NCBI GenBank assembly: GCA_013398615.1
Contig: VZSR01003803.1
Span: 66,131,548-66,195,547, forward strand
Direction: 5' to 3'
Length of the DNA: 64,000 bases
From: Brachypodius melanocephalos
Lineage: Eukaryota > Chordata > Aves > Passeriformes > Pycnonotidae
This document shows positions 26,001 to 41,000 of this stretch, piece by piece. The translations under genes were made by a program, and so were the position numbers. Every line of letters begins with the position of its first letter. The first letter of the stretch is position 1. The notes under the pieces are model-generated. The model did no database searches. It was not told the DNA's origin and worked only from the letters and a program-made list of their open reading frames with translations.

Positions 26001-29000
26001 CACATAGGCTTCCTAAAAAACAGAAAAAGGCAAGATACAAAACTAAATGTGAGTTGTAAAAATAGAAAAAAAAAAAAAGAAAAAAAAAAGAGGGAGAGAC
26101 CTTTTGTCTTTACAAACCTGGAAATAACCAAATTCTTGTAATTCATGTTAGTGCCACTATTCTCAAACCCAAATAAAGTGCTAATCAGTAGTTACTGTGC
26201 TCAGACTAGAGGGAGAGGTGTGGAGGATGCTGAACTTCTGCAAAATCTTTTAGGCAATTAAGCAGGGCAAAAGTTCTGAAATAGAATATTTCTAACTTTT
26301 TATTTTTCTCTCTCCTTTTTTTTGCCTGACTCCACCAGCTACCTGTGGACATGGTTGCAAGTATGGCGAGTGCATGGGACCAAACAAATGCAAATGTTTC
26401 CCTGGATTTACAGGGAAAACCTGTAATCAAGGTTTGTGCATATGCTCCAGAGAGGAGACTTGGTTTTCTGTTTCCTTATCTTGTGCTATGATTTTTTGTC
26501 ATCTTCCAAAGCAGTAAACCAGGGTGTTTTCTTGTTTATGTAGAAGAACTTAAGAATTTAAGGCTTTTGCACCTCCAGCATCCCAGGAGATGCCTAAGGA
26601 GAAAATCTCTAAGCCTCCTTCAGCAGACAAAAGTTTGAACCTATAGTGTATGTCTCCTATGGGCTGATGACAAGGGCAAATTGTCATTTTTATAGTCAGA
26701 GATTAAGGCATGGAGAGATTATATAGGAAGGTATCAGAAGAGATGGAAGTCAATTCCAGAACTTGTGTTACTTTCTTAACTAGCAGCCCATGTTTCTTTC
26801 TAACCTTCTAGGCAGAAAGACATGCAATTGTATGGTAGACATGAAATTTATCAATCTGCCTGGGCTGTTTGTATATGCTGATGGTATTTCCAACCACCAT
26901 TGGGCATTCTTAAAATTGCATTCTCAGAAAATTTAAATGCACTATTTTCCCCCTATGAACTTGGAATTCAACATGGAAATATTTCAGTTAACACATTGGT
27001 AAGAACTCAGCTCTTTTTTTCCTGTTCCAAAATATGACACCCCTGTCTTGGATCAGATGAAAGGAGCAGGTCACTGTGTAAGGAGAGGCAGATGAGTGAA
27101 CTGTAGGTGCTAAGATGGAAACATGGCATAAAGGCCACACAAATGATTGGATCTTTCCTTGCTACCTTCCTAAGCTCCTGCAGACTTTGCTTGAAAATAT
27201 TGCATTGACAAGCTAAACACACATTTTTTTATAGTCAAAACAGCCCATTTATTACACAGCATCTTTCAAACAACACACCCTAAAGATGTGCTATTAGGTA
27301 TTTTGGAAGAATTCATCTTTTGCTGTTTCTCACAGGGAAAGAAGTTAAATCCTCAGTGCCACTAGAGAGGAAATGGAAACAGGAAGCTGTGATTTTATGT
27401 AACAGATATATATATATATAAGTACCACTTACAACTTCAGCCTCTAAATGCAGAAGTTTAACATCAAAAATTATTTGGCAGCTTAAATGTTACTAAAAGG
27501 AAACAGAGAAGCCCTCAACTTTTCGGTGTTTTCTGTGCAGTAATTCCATGTGCATTTGATATGCTTTCCACAGGCAATCTGATCAGTTCTGTATTCCAGT
27601 AGGTTCAGAGACTGAGGATTGGAGGAAGCACTGCACAGACCTACACACGCAAATTCCCTGTTAGCTCCTGGGCTTTTCTACCTTCTGAAGCATGGCCAGG
27701 ATTTTTTCAGTGAGGTGGTGGCTGGTACAGGCCAGAAGTGTCCAAGAGCTGTTTGTTTCAACAGTATAGCCATATTAGGTGGTCATGTTCCATCAGCCAG
27801 GAGTACTAATACCAACTTTTAATTTACTGGCAGATGTTGCCTTGGTCTGTCCTTACAGCAGAATATCCTGCTGAGCAAGCTCAACATGAGCTAACTAAAA
27901 TAACAGAGATAAGGGCACTGTATTAGTCTGCCACCAAGTCTGAGCTAAATTAGCCTTATCTCCATAGGTTCTTTTTCAGAGCTGTGTATGCTATCTGTGC
28001 ATTGTGAGAGATAGGTGCAGATAAGCACTTTTGAAAATGTATGGTCTAAGTGCAATAACTTTTGTTCTCCAGTTTGCTCTCTAGTTTCTTTGTTAAGAGA
28101 GTTTTAGTTATTTAGTGAAGTCACAGTAGCACAAAAATCCAGTGTGATTTGCAAGCAGACAGGTTGTCCTTTTTCAAACAGACCCTGTGAGAATAACACG
28201 ATGCAACTCTCTCTCTTCTCTGGACTGAGCTGTAACAAACACTTGGGCACCTCCACAACGTTTATGCTTTGAATGGCCTGGAGGTTTTGTTCCTGGGTTC
28301 TGCAGGGTGTGACACAAGAACAGATGTTTCTCCCATTAGAAGTGGAGTTGCACAAGCTCAGCACTTGCTTGGAGAGCTGCATCTTTACTGAAATTATATT
28401 ATGGGTCATATATGCTGTTAAACACGTATTGAATGGGCTGCATATGCTGATGCATTCTATAAATGAGTTCTGTCTATTTGCTAATCACTACAAGAGCTAG
28501 AGGTGTCAGGTCATGGGAGTAAAAAACACAGATGTTGTCCCCTTGTCATAGGCCAAATATCATTGTCAGCACTGCTCACCCTACACCACACAAATAAACA
28601 TTTTAGAATTCTCATTTTCTCCCTGTGAAGGACAGATGTTGGGAATTTGAAATTGATTTAGTTTCTGGAAAGCCTTTAAATCCTGGATTTTGAGAAGGAT
28701 TTAGGATGTTTTATTCTCAGGATTTTGAGATTTTTGAGATCTTTTTAAAGTCACACAATTGTTATAATACATTGTATTTCATTTCTCTCACTGATAACCT
28801 TGGTGCCAGTGTGTAGCTCAGAAAAATTAAAATAAAAATCTTTGTTTCACCTTATCTCAAACTGTTTTGCTGTTCTTAGTCTCATGTTTTTGCTTTTCTA
28901 ATACAGAGGTCAACTGGAGGGCTAGAATCAAAAAAAAAAGACATTAAAAACACTCCCAAAAAGATTAGCTACAATTCTCTCCACCCCTCCACTGCTTCCT

Positions 29001-32000
29001 AACAAGCTTCCAGATGTAGCCAGAGTTTGCATTATTTTTTCAAGTGTAGAGGTCTGTGTATGTTGGTTTTACTAGCAGTCTTTCAGCCAGATGTTCTGCT
29101 AAACTCTCATCTTGCAAGGGGCTGGCTTATTTTCCATCCAGACTATTTCACTCTGGGGAACCCCACACATTAGGCAACTTTATCCACCTATATGCATGAA
29201 TATATGTATAAAAGCCCAGCACTCACTCTGTTCCAATGACTTCTGCAGATCTGAATGAATGTGGACTGAAGCCACGTCCCTGTGAGCACAGATGTATGAA
29301 CACTCATGGCAGCTACAAGTGCTATTGTCTCAACGGGTACATGCTCATGCCAGACGGCACATGTGCAAGTAAGTAACAGAGCTGACAGAACAGGCTCACA
29401 AAAATCATCTAATCACATTTAATCCCAGCAGATTTTCTTCTTGTGATGAGCAGATTTAGTTTATTCAGGATAGGGTCTTTGCCCCTGCTCTCTGGTACTG
29501 TCACAGCTGAAAGAGGCTTCCTATTTGATAGTTCCTGGGTAAAGTAAACTAGGTCATAGTTATATTTTGGTCTTCAGAGATGTTTTGGTCCTGATAGAAG
29601 TAAAACTCTTTGATAGTGTTGCTTCAGATGAAGAACAGCTAGTACAATCTCAGTGTATAGTCCTGCCAGTCCATCTATTGAATAAGGATGACCAAATCTA
29701 TTCAAGCAAATCACCAGTACAGATTACTTTTCACTATGCTGAATTTCATGCCATCATTACTTGCTTTACCTCTCTGTGTTCCACAACTGATTTTTTTTAT
29801 CTGTGTTAATATGCTTTCGTCAGTTGATGAAAACTGTTCCTGCAAACATTTGCTGTATGATCTAAGGCTTATCTAAACTTGTGAAAATAGGTATTTCTAC
29901 CTATCTTCTTTATCTTTAAGCCAGCATGAAATGGAAAGCATTCTACTTTTTTGCCAACCTGATTTTTCAGACCTGGGGAAGCTTCTAGTTTTTTGGTAAC
30001 AGAGGTTTGTTTGTAGAAAATATCTCATGGACTCCTGATTTTTTAATATGCTAATGTATAAACAGCTTTATTTATAATGAATGGATTTTTGTTGTTCTGA
30101 TTAATTACTGTGTTCATCCATATCTAACTTAAAATTGTTTGATTCTAGCCTAGAATTTTGCTCTTCTTGTTATTTTAAATACTGTTTTCAGGTTCTAGGA
30201 CATGCGCCGTGGTGAATTGCCAATATGGATGTGAAGAAGTCAAAGGGCAGGTGCAGTGTCTCTGTCCATCAGGTGGCCTCCAGCTGGGACCAAATGGAAG
30301 GACATGCATTGGTATGGTTAGAGACCATATGGTTATACTCTCAGCTTCTTTTCTGCAGGATCCCCGAAGCCATAAGATTCTGGGGGAAGGTTAGGAAGTA
30401 GTTAACCTTCCTCACTGGCTTAAATAATGCTTCTTGTTACTCTCAGTGTGATGTAAAATTTTCATACTTTTTAAAAATAATTTTTCTTGAACTATTGGCC
30501 ATGTAATTCTTTGGATAACTCTCAACCCCAGTAAAGAATTCAGTGTTTTGACATGATTTAGAGTCATCAACAGATTCAATTTCTCCCTGTTGGTATTAAG
30601 ACCATTAATTTCAGTGCTTTGTCTGCAGGAAGCTGCCCTGGTGACACAGTGTGTTATAGGCTTTGGGCGTTTTGTTTGGATGGGGCTTTCTGTTATTGTG
30701 ATCACTCACAATATAAACTTCTCAATTTTTCTCCAGAAGCCTAAACATTACCTGTGAGTTTCCTGTGATTAAGAAAGCATTGCTTGTAATACTTGGTGCT
30801 GTGTTCTTCCAGAAAGTTAGTTCACATTTTATTACTTCGCTCATAAGAACATGTGCAAAAGCCATCACCAAATGTAAAATTATAAGTGATAGCCAAGATC
30901 AAATCATTCCCATGCAAATCCCAGTGACTGTTTTCCCATTTTACCTTCTCATGGATCTGACCAGCATCCCTTCTCCTGCTGCAGACATTGATGAATGCTC
31001 CACTGACAAAGCAGTCTGCTCATACAACCGCAGATGCGTCAACACCTTTGGGAGCTTCTACTGCAAGTGCCAGCTGGGTTATGAACTAAAATACACCAGT
31101 GGCCGCTACAACTGTGTAGGTAAGAGCTGGCCCATGGATGCTCCTTCTTAATTCTTTTTATTCCCACCTCTATGGGAATCTTCCCTGTTGTTGACTCCAG
31201 CATGTCAGCCTGTCCTGGGGATGCTGCCTCAGAAATGGGTACAAGATGTCACACTAAGAATATTCTTGATGAGACTTTGAATTTTTCTCTTTTTTCTGTA
31301 GCCTTAAGAAAAACTGAATCACTGGCACTTACAATTTAAATTGCTTCATTGTGCCAAGTCAAGATGTGCACTAGTTTGTTGAAAGCTGTCAACTGTTGAC
31401 TAAAAAAGGCACTCCTTCTCGTAAAGGTTTATTTAAAGAACAATTTTTTTGTTGTCTTGTTTTCAATTGTGATGAATAAGCAGTCCCACAATATTTCTTC
31501 TCTTTTTTTATGTCATTTTTGAAGAATGTGAAGTAAGTGCCTTCATGACTGTGAAGACAGTTATTTGGATGGTTTGTACAGAACTTGGGGGAAAAAAAGT
31601 ATGAAAATAGTGGGTTTCAATTACTTTTCAAGTTTCTGTTGCATAACAAAGTTTCTCCCTAACAAAAATAAATACAGGCAAAAAGTTATCTTGACATGCT
31701 CAAGTGTTAAAACAAATTTCAAAACACGCTTAACTCCTGTTTCAATCCATTAGCTGAATGCTGGAAGGACAACAAATATAAGTTACTGCAGCAGGTGCTG
31801 AGGAGTATTGTTCAAGCTGTTGACTACACAAGGGCCTGGAAGGGTTGGAACTACTACATATGCATAAAAAAGAGAATTAATGGGATTCGTTTATGTTTAA
31901 TTGATATTGGAAGCGAGGGATGGGAGGAAGATCGGAGGCTTAAGTTTGCATTTCATGTCTGCAGACTCTGAGCGACCTCAAGTGGAAAAAATATTTTCTT

Positions 32001-35000
32001 TTCTCATACAATATGTATGCACAGGGGAAAAATGGAAAGGTCTAAGTAGTCAGGATTTTATTTGCAAACCTAAATCTCACTTTCAGACACACCAGACTTT
32101 TGAGTCAATCTTCCTGCCACTTGTTTGTTTGCTGACTTACATTATGAGAGGACCTGTCAGCTGCTAAAAATCATGCAATCTGGATAAAATGTGAGAGGTA
32201 TAAATATTTGTGCACCAACATGACTCCCTCATGTGGGATAAATCAGAAACATCTTTGTAACAGAGCAAAACCAAACATTCTTGGTGCCTGCATATTTTGC
32301 TGTGAGTTGAATGTAGTATTTTCTACTGAATTTTCTTTATTAAACCTTTTTCATGCAGCATCATGTATATGCCGGAATGTAAGAGGCAGCATAAAGACCT
32401 TGACAACTTGGCACGCTCAGGGTTACTTTCCATTGCATTCCTTCTACAGTGAATGAAAGAATGAGAATGTTTTGATGAGCTCTTTTTCAATTGATGTCAC
32501 ACATTCTCTTGGTGCCTTGTGCATTTTGTTAATAGAAGAGTGTGTACAACCTATAGTTGGAATCATGTTCTCAGTCAGAAAATCCCTGCATTCACCTTGT
32601 CTTTACTGGGATACTCTACGTTTTCCATGGATGCATGTGCCAGCATTTGGAGCTGACACCAAGCATTCTCTCCTAGTGTGAATTTTCCTGCCTTTGATGG
32701 TCGCTGCACTGTCTTGGTCTAACATTAGTGCTTACAGTACCTGGGAAGAGATGGGTGGCACAAACAGGCTGTCAGGAGCCTTGGGTGTCAACACAGCTTT
32801 CACTGCAGCGTTTGTATCTTCCCCCAGATGTAAATGAATGTGTGACAGATACACACAGGTGCAGCCTCCATGCAGAGTGCCTCAACACCCAGGGATCCTT
32901 CCAGTGCAAATGTAAACAGGGATACCAAGGAACTGGATTTGACTGTGCTGGTGAGTACCACTGCATGTCAGGAATTGTGCTGTATTGCTTTTCTCCAATA
33001 ATTGATCATTACAAGGCATGTTCTCAGAAAGGTCATGCTGAACAGTGCTGTAATACCAACCAAGCAAGACCTCTCCACAAAATACTGTATTAACTGCATG
33101 GCTCATAGCACAGTTAATACAAGTATCACTTGTTCAAATTAATTTTGCCTGTAAGTCTCCAAGTCTCATAATATCTCTAGGAATTGCAAGTAGAACAGAG
33201 AAGTGCATTTGTCTTGGAGAAACAGAGAAAATAGTTTAAAAATCTACTGTGATTTCTCAATGAATTCCTAAGGTTAGCCCCTTAGAGGGATGTGCAGTCC
33301 CTCCCAGAAGAGTTTCAGGTGAGCTTAGCAAAAAATGAGAAAAGGGAGGAAAGCTGTGACTTCTCTGTTAAACTGTTTTCACTTAAAATTTTTCCTTTGT
33401 CTACTGAATATGGAAGACCTCCTGTAAAGATGTCATTTCCCACTTTAACTGAATATGACTCTTCAGGAAGAAAGAAGGAAAGGCTGTTCTTGTCTTTATA
33501 TTTAAAATGAACCTTTTCATTTATACCTTTATTAATCCTGGCAGATGTTTCTACTGCAATATCATTAAAGATGTTTTCCTTGAGGACACTTGGCTCCTGT
33601 TTAAACATTTTAGAAGTTTTTGTCTGTAGCAGATGGAGTCTACATAATATATCAATCTTTTCAAGTAATCCTTGATCAGATATGTTTTATGATTATACTT
33701 CATGGTCACAGATGTTCTGAGTCCCTCTATTATTCATAGTCCTACTCTCATTATGGTAGCAATTGAAATTTACAATACACATTGATAAATTAATCTTTTC
33801 ACATAATATTTTGAGTTGCAAGGGACCCACTAATCCAGCTCTTGGCCCTACAGAGGAGAACACCATTTTGTTCAGTTTCAAATTCCAGTAAAAAAAGTTG
33901 ACTTTTAAGAAGCAAAAATAAACGCACAAAAATCTGACTGTTACTGAAAGGTTTGATATGGACATAGGTTACCACAGCAGAGATTTTAGAACATTTTTCT
34001 ACTCAAATTCAATGTTATGAGTCAGATTTCTTGCTAGAGCACATCTCTTGTGATATGTCACTGCAGCTCACTGAGATGGAAGGATGCATTTGACTGGATA
34101 GCAAAGCAAACTGACATAACGCATCTTGGTATGGTTTTGTTAAAACAAAATGGACCACAGGTGAAATGTTAAACAAATACATCTCTGAGAAAAATAGTCT
34201 GTGGGTTTTTTTGGTGGGTTTTTTTGGGTTTTTTTTGGTTTTTGTTTGGTTTTGTTTTTTTTGGTGGTGCTTTTATTTTTTAAATTTTTTTTTTCATTTA
34301 TTCACCTTTTTTTTTTTTTTTTAAATGAGAAGGTAAAATTTTCCAGGGAAATTTTCTTTTTGACTTTATGTGTAAAATATTCTTTCATCAGACAAAAAAA
34401 CAATTCAACAAGAATAATTGCTTAAATATAAATAACAGGAATATTTTTACTTCTGAAGAGAATTTTTTTGATGTCCAGCCCTGTAAAGAAATCAGTTTTT
34501 AAGTGAGATGATTCCTATCTTCTCACAGGTGTTTCTCTTACATAGTTTGTCCTCTGCCTACTTCCTCCTGTCATATTTCCAATTCCTGAAGTCTATTTGT
34601 TGTTTAGCAGAGGAAGGATCCATGCCATTCATAAACTTAATAGAACACACTAAATGGAAAAGAGATTTATTACAAGAGAGGATAGAGGAATAACATACAG
34701 TAATGAGAGGAACCAGAGCCACAGGCAGGTCAAAAGGTGATGGTCCAGCTAGAAGGATGAAAACAACAATAGAGGAAGATTGAAATACAATCAGTGGTGG
34801 GTGAACCCTGAAATGTAGAGATGCTAAATAGAGACTGGTTTCTGTGGAGGTAATTCCCCCACATAGACCTTTTCTTTTAAAGGAAAGTGGAGGAGATTCT
34901 TTAGCTCTGAATGTTTCAATAGGTGACTTTTACTGCAATCCTCAGGAACATCTGGCCGGTTTAACTGATGGGGGCAGGACATGTCTCACTGTTGGGAAAA

Positions 35001-38000
35001 TGTTTTTTTCAAACAGTGACACATACAATCGGATGTACCAGCCAACACTGAAACACTAAATGTTCTCCATGTCATGTGGCAGTTGTAGAAAAGCTTTGCC
35101 TTTACTGCAGCCAAAAGAAGTTTTGCTATTGGGTTTAATGGGATGAGGACACCATCTTGAGAATTTAGGGGCTGAAGGCTGTGGCTTCACACTTCTTTTG
35201 GTGACAATGGCTACAGCTCCATGGCCCATTCCAGTTCCCAGCAGGTGGGCCTGAGCTTGTACTACAGCTGAACAAAAACCTTCTTAAATAAAGTCACCAG
35301 TGCTTCACATAATTATTCCCACAGAGCTGTGGGAATCCTGTTTTCACAGGGAAGCATTAGTTCTTAATAGCAATTGTCTCTAGTATAAAAAAACCTGGCT
35401 ACCATGGAAGCAGTATTTGTTTTTTTAAAAAAAATGAAAACTATTTTAATATATAACTTGATTTTTGGAGCATGAAAGGAGAACAATTAAGCACATTGTT
35501 TATAATGAAATTCCTGTGGCTACATCTCATGTCATCAGATAACATAATAAGTGACATAATATATAATTCACTTTTGCAAAGAAGGTGGTGGAAATTCTTT
35601 AATTCAGTTTTTATATCAATATACTAACTTGGAGAAAGCTGCTGAAACATCAGGCTGCAAACACTGCTGCTGCTACAGACATGACCTGTGATTATTAGGG
35701 CACCCTTTTGCCATTTAGCACTCCTATATGTATGAAACATTGGAGACCATTTCTGAACTGCCTGTAGCACACATGTTATTTGAGAATCCATAGAGATGGA
35801 CTGATTTGAACAACCCCTAAAAGGGTCCTAGTCATTTCAACATCTGGCCTCTATCTTGCTGCAATCTGTTGTTGTTCTCAGGTTCACGGGTTTCCTGATT
35901 TCCTATTGTGCATTGAAAACCTACATTTCCCCTGCCACATGCTTCTATGTGTATTTCAGAATAGATATTCTTATTTATTTAAGAATAGAGTATCACAAGG
36001 TTCCATAAGCAATTAAGATTCTTGAGGAAAAACAAAACCCTATTTTTGATTCACTTTTTTTTAGTCCTACAAAACAATAGGAAAAAGGATTACTATTTTT
36101 AAGTCTACAGGTATCACTCTAAGGAGCTCAACAATGACACTCTTGTTATTGCCCAGCTAGAGGCAGAGATTACTCTTCTTTATTATGCTTTGCTGGATAT
36201 CTAAGTGTCAATAAAAATTCATGTTGGCTCTCTCTGTCTCTTGTATTACTCATTCAATTTTGCTGATAAGGTAACCCTTAGACTTTAGACCTCACCCTTA
36301 TCTAAGGGTAACCCTTAGATATGATTTTGCTTTCTTATTAACTTGGCAGTCCTGAGAACAGTTTGGTTTGACATAATAAAGTTTCAAAGCTTAAAAAAAG
36401 ACTGTGGTGATATCAGTGGTGATATTCCTAATATTTAATTCAGTATGGAGTCAAATACTGCTGTCATTCTTCACTGAGTAACACTTAGGCTTTTGTCACC
36501 ACATATTTACTACTAGATGCCTTGCTGGCTGGTGTAGTCATGTATTAAGCAAAGCCCAGTGTGAAAAACTTGCCCTGATTTCTCAAAGTATCCTTCCCTA
36601 AATAAGGCAGCAAAAATTTTAGAAATTAAATAGGGTAGCAACACATATTGGTATGTGATGTTCCATGGTGCTTAGAAGAAAGTAATAGCCCAGAATCTGT
36701 CTTTTAACATATCTATGAAAGCTTTCAGACTCTCTTAAGAATATCTAAATGAGGTTGATAACTTTTAGAATGATTTCTGGAAGTATGTCATGCTGATCTA
36801 ATCTTTACTCACATCTACAGACTCCACCTACACATGGTAAATGGTTGTCTGTCTCCCTCACCACTTCTTCAGCTCTTATATAGAAAAGCTATAAAGGGAG
36901 ATATGAAAAGATTTGTAAGCCAATATCCAAGGCTTGTCTATCACCAGGTTTTTAGATACTCTGTGAGGTGTGAAGGTGGAAGCAGTGGGTGCCTGCTGCA
37001 GTGCAGAGCAAGCTGTCTCCTTCTGTATCCCCTGTATGGTCAGGGCCAGCACCAGCTGCAGTCACAGGGAGTGTGGAAGGAAAACAGATCATTGTCTGTC
37101 CCTCTCCTCTATCATCCCCTGAGTGCTTCCCTTTACACCATGCAGCACAGAATCAGTGGGTTGACATACGCTCTTTATGTATTTATTTTCAACTCACCTT
37201 TCACGACTTGGTCATTAGACATCCTACACCAATCCGTTTCTGTGGGTTTATAATTTTGTATAGCAAATGACGACAGAAAAGTTTTACTTTTAGCTCACAG
37301 ACACCATTTGCCTTTGTTTTTCTACTTCTTGCCTTAATTCTCTCTAATTCAAAGAAAGAAAATACCTTTGAAAACAGATATTTTCATATTAGGGCAATAA
37401 ACAGAAACTGCATAAGCAGAGGCATTAATCTGCATGCTTCCTGATCAAAGGTACATAAGGAAGAGCTGGTGCAGAATGCTCTACATTTTTTTGCATTTTC
37501 CAAAATTCTCTGCAGTCACATGAACAGATAAGTGCACAAATGTTTGTGACCAACATGTCTGCATTTATCTACATATCCTGAGGTCCTGAAAAATCATTGC
37601 CTGAGGTGTAGTATCCCAGAGCTCCAGAGAAGGTGAGCTGCTCATTCAGGCAAGTTCACAGGCCATGGATTCAAAAGAACAGACTGAGTTTAAGGTGGTG
37701 TTTCTTTATGTTGCATTAGTCCTTCTGCAATTTATGGCTAGACAAAAAAAGCCTTAAATCTACACCTCTGGCTACTCTAAAGATGAATGCAGGTTGGAAG
37801 GAGACTAGTGTTGAGTCCTAAAATTTGCTTGGTGTCTAGAGTCTCTGTCTCCACAAGCATGGAGATCTTCATAGTGCAGTAGCAAATTGGAGTCTGCAAG
37901 CACATGGGAATTTATACCTTTTCATCCCCCTATTTTTGTCACTCCTGTCAGCTGATTTTTCCACACTGCTAAATTTTACACACATGAAGAGATTGGTTTT

Positions 38001-41000
38001 CTGACACTGCAGCGGTTGTTATGTCAAACTGTAAGAATTTTCCATTTCATGGGGAAAACTTCAAAGCAGAAACTAAAAGCAGATGTTCAGGTTTGCTGAG
38101 CAGTCAGTCCTGTGGCCTTGAAAATCCCCACAGCCTCTCTATTAAAAGTGTGAAGTTTAATGTTACTGATAGTCAAGAGGAAATTTGTTTAGAATTAAGC
38201 TTTCCTGTTAATTTTTATTGCTGAATTCTGAGTTTAGACCCAGGGAACCTTACATCCTTCATTACATCATCATCCTCCAGAGGATACTTAGTGGAGTATT
38301 AGTAAAGAGTTTATTTGCAAATATTTGACAAGCAAGCGTATAAGTTTTATCCAAAAGAAATGAAGAACAAATCCTCAAGTCTGACTTTCATTTTATTGGC
38401 ATCTGTTTACTCCAACAGCAATCTCAAAAACACCTAAATGCTACAGTGGGCACACCAAGAGTCCAATTCTGTTCCTGACATACTAAATAGCATGTAGCTG
38501 CACTTGCCACAAATAAAATGTGACAAATTCACAGTGATAGGATTGTATTTTCCAGAAGTGAATATAAATTCAGGGAACTTTCTTCTTTTCCTACTAGACT
38601 GCAGTTCTATTTTATTTACTGGTGTTTTTTCTTCTGCTGTGTCTCCATGAAACGAGGCACAGAGAAAATAACACTACCCAAGGTTCCAAGTTCAGTCCAT
38701 CTGTCTCAAAGTACTACTATAAAATTTTCATAAATACAAAATGAGGAGCAAAATAGGAACATATTCTTGCCCTGATAATAGAATCATTAGACAGCAGAAG
38801 CAGAGGGAAATAAAAACAGCTGTCTTCCAGCATAATTTTTAATCCTAAAAGACTGTAGGTACTGCAGCATCAATACTGATTGAGAATCAAAGATGGGAAA
38901 CAGTATATGAGGCTGTTCTGATCCACTGGTGAAAATAGTCTCTTTATGAAAGAGCCTTTATATGGCACACTGGAACTGCTCAGCTTTCATTGTGTCCTAG
39001 GTAGTTCATATAAAGGACTCGAACTGTCAGTAGTTTGTGACATGGTTGTGCACAACATTTGATAGTAGAATCCAAAAGGATAATTCCAGAATAATTAAAA
39101 TAACACCACTTTATCAAAAAATATAAGATGCAGTATTTCACATCCAAGAGGAATCATAAAATGGTAAATTCTCAGGAAATGTTACATTTATGTTCTAGTC
39201 CATCTTGGGATTGCAAGATGGTAACAATTTGGCATTCTTGAGTGGTTCTCTGAATTTTGGTGTTTACCCCTTACAATTAAATAAGACCTAAAGAAATATG
39301 ATAAAGGAGCTTCATGTATGACTTCTCAAAATATCCTCAATTTCAGTAGCTTTCAGCCTGCCATGGAAGGAGAATTAGACCAGAGAAGTTCACAAAAGAT
39401 AGCCAAGAGAAATGCTCATTATTATTATGCAGTTGTTGTGGAGAAGATCCCAGCTCCATGGACAATTTTAGTCCAAAAATTGAAGAAGGACTTTTGGGTT
39501 TTTCTGTCCAAGCTCCAGTGTAAAGATAATTTAAGTAAGGAGCTCTATGGCCTGTGTTACTCCTGTGTTACACAGGAGTCCAAAGAGGTCATTTTAGAGA
39601 GGATTGCTTTGGTCTTTTCACTGTAACCCAGACAAAGCTGTCTGTGCAACAGAGCTGAATATGTGCATGTGTGCTCCATTCTGTGCAGAACTGAACTTAT
39701 ATCTCATAGTAGAGAATTTAATTCTGTGCATCTCTGGACCTTGTAAATCACACCACGGTCCCATTTAAAAACATTGTCATGCCTGAATGATTCCTTAGAT
39801 GAACATTTTCTATCTTCTTCTTGGTTCTAGTTATTCCTGAAAAGTCAGTGAAGGAAATTGCAAGAAGCCCTGAAACAGTTAAGGACACAATTAAGAAACT
39901 TCTTGCACATAAAAGCAGCGTGAAAAAGCATAAAACAATCAAGAATGTAATCCCAGAAGCAGCTGTGACACCACCTTCTAAGACCCACTTGCAGCTGCTG
40001 GACTATGAAGGTGGTGTTGATCTTGGTGGGAGCTACAGTGAGGAAGAGAAAGGAATTGCAGCTGCTGCAGAGGAGGAGGAGGCAGAAGAGTCGTATGAAG
40101 AGGAGAAGGAAGATTTTGAAAACCAAATTGATGAGAGAAGCCTTAGAGGGGATGTCTTTTGTAAGTTTCTTTGTTTTTTTAAAATGTCTGACTTTATTGT
40201 AAATATGCATAAACACTAAAAAAACAATCACAAAACATTACAGACACTTTATCAGAATTTACTTGTAGAAAACGAATCATAGAATCATAGGATGGTTAGG
40301 TTGTCACTAATGCTTATGAAAATACATTTGAAGATTTTGAAAAACACAACAAGAAATTGTACAGTATGCTGGAACTAGATGATCTTTAAGGTTCCTTCCA
40401 ATCCAAGAAATTCTATTATTATAACTCTTTTTAGTACAGTTGTCTCACTCAAACATTCTTCGAGATAGCAGCAAAAATAATTACTATGAAAAACACACAC
40501 TGTCAATAGTTCATTCATTATGTTTTCTCCTTCTGAAGTATAGAAAAAAACCACTATCCTATAGTTATTAAAATTATAACAATAAAATTAAAAAAAAAAT
40601 TAAGTTAGCATTCAGTTTATCGCTATGTAACCTGGAAAGAGAGATAAGTATATTTTTTTTAAAAGGAAAGATAATTTTAAAGTCCTCTGGTCTGGAAAAA
40701 ATGGTTTGCAATATCGTAATTCTGTAAGACAGCCAAGAAAAATATAATTATTCACTTAATACATTGGAGAATACAAGCTTGTTTGCCAAAAGAATGCTCC
40801 TAAAATTTCCCCTTTTTTTTTGTTTTCAGTGGTAATTGGCTTGTTGCAGTTTAAGTTAAGGATATAAACTAATATTGCTTCCTCAAATTATGCTAGGGAG
40901 CTGATAAACAGAACAAAGTCAGGACTTTGCTCACCAGTCTCCTCCCTTCCTGCAAATATTAACAGTGAATGCTTATGGCAGGTTTCAAGTTTGCTGACAG

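Larger units (their letters stand above)
32951..39830. other. EGFL6 intron 7
   Basis: 6.9 kb intron. It contains an old CR1 piece (about 33800-33870), a T/G-rich tract (34205-34322) and two palindromes (35315-35336, 36301-36319). No exon is supported in the rest. Confidence 0.6.

Noticed and set aside
34600..35340. Possible additional LTR around 'aataaagtcaccag'
   Set aside because: An AATAAA and some LTR-like texture, but I found no TG...CA ends, primer site or familiar LTR blocks.
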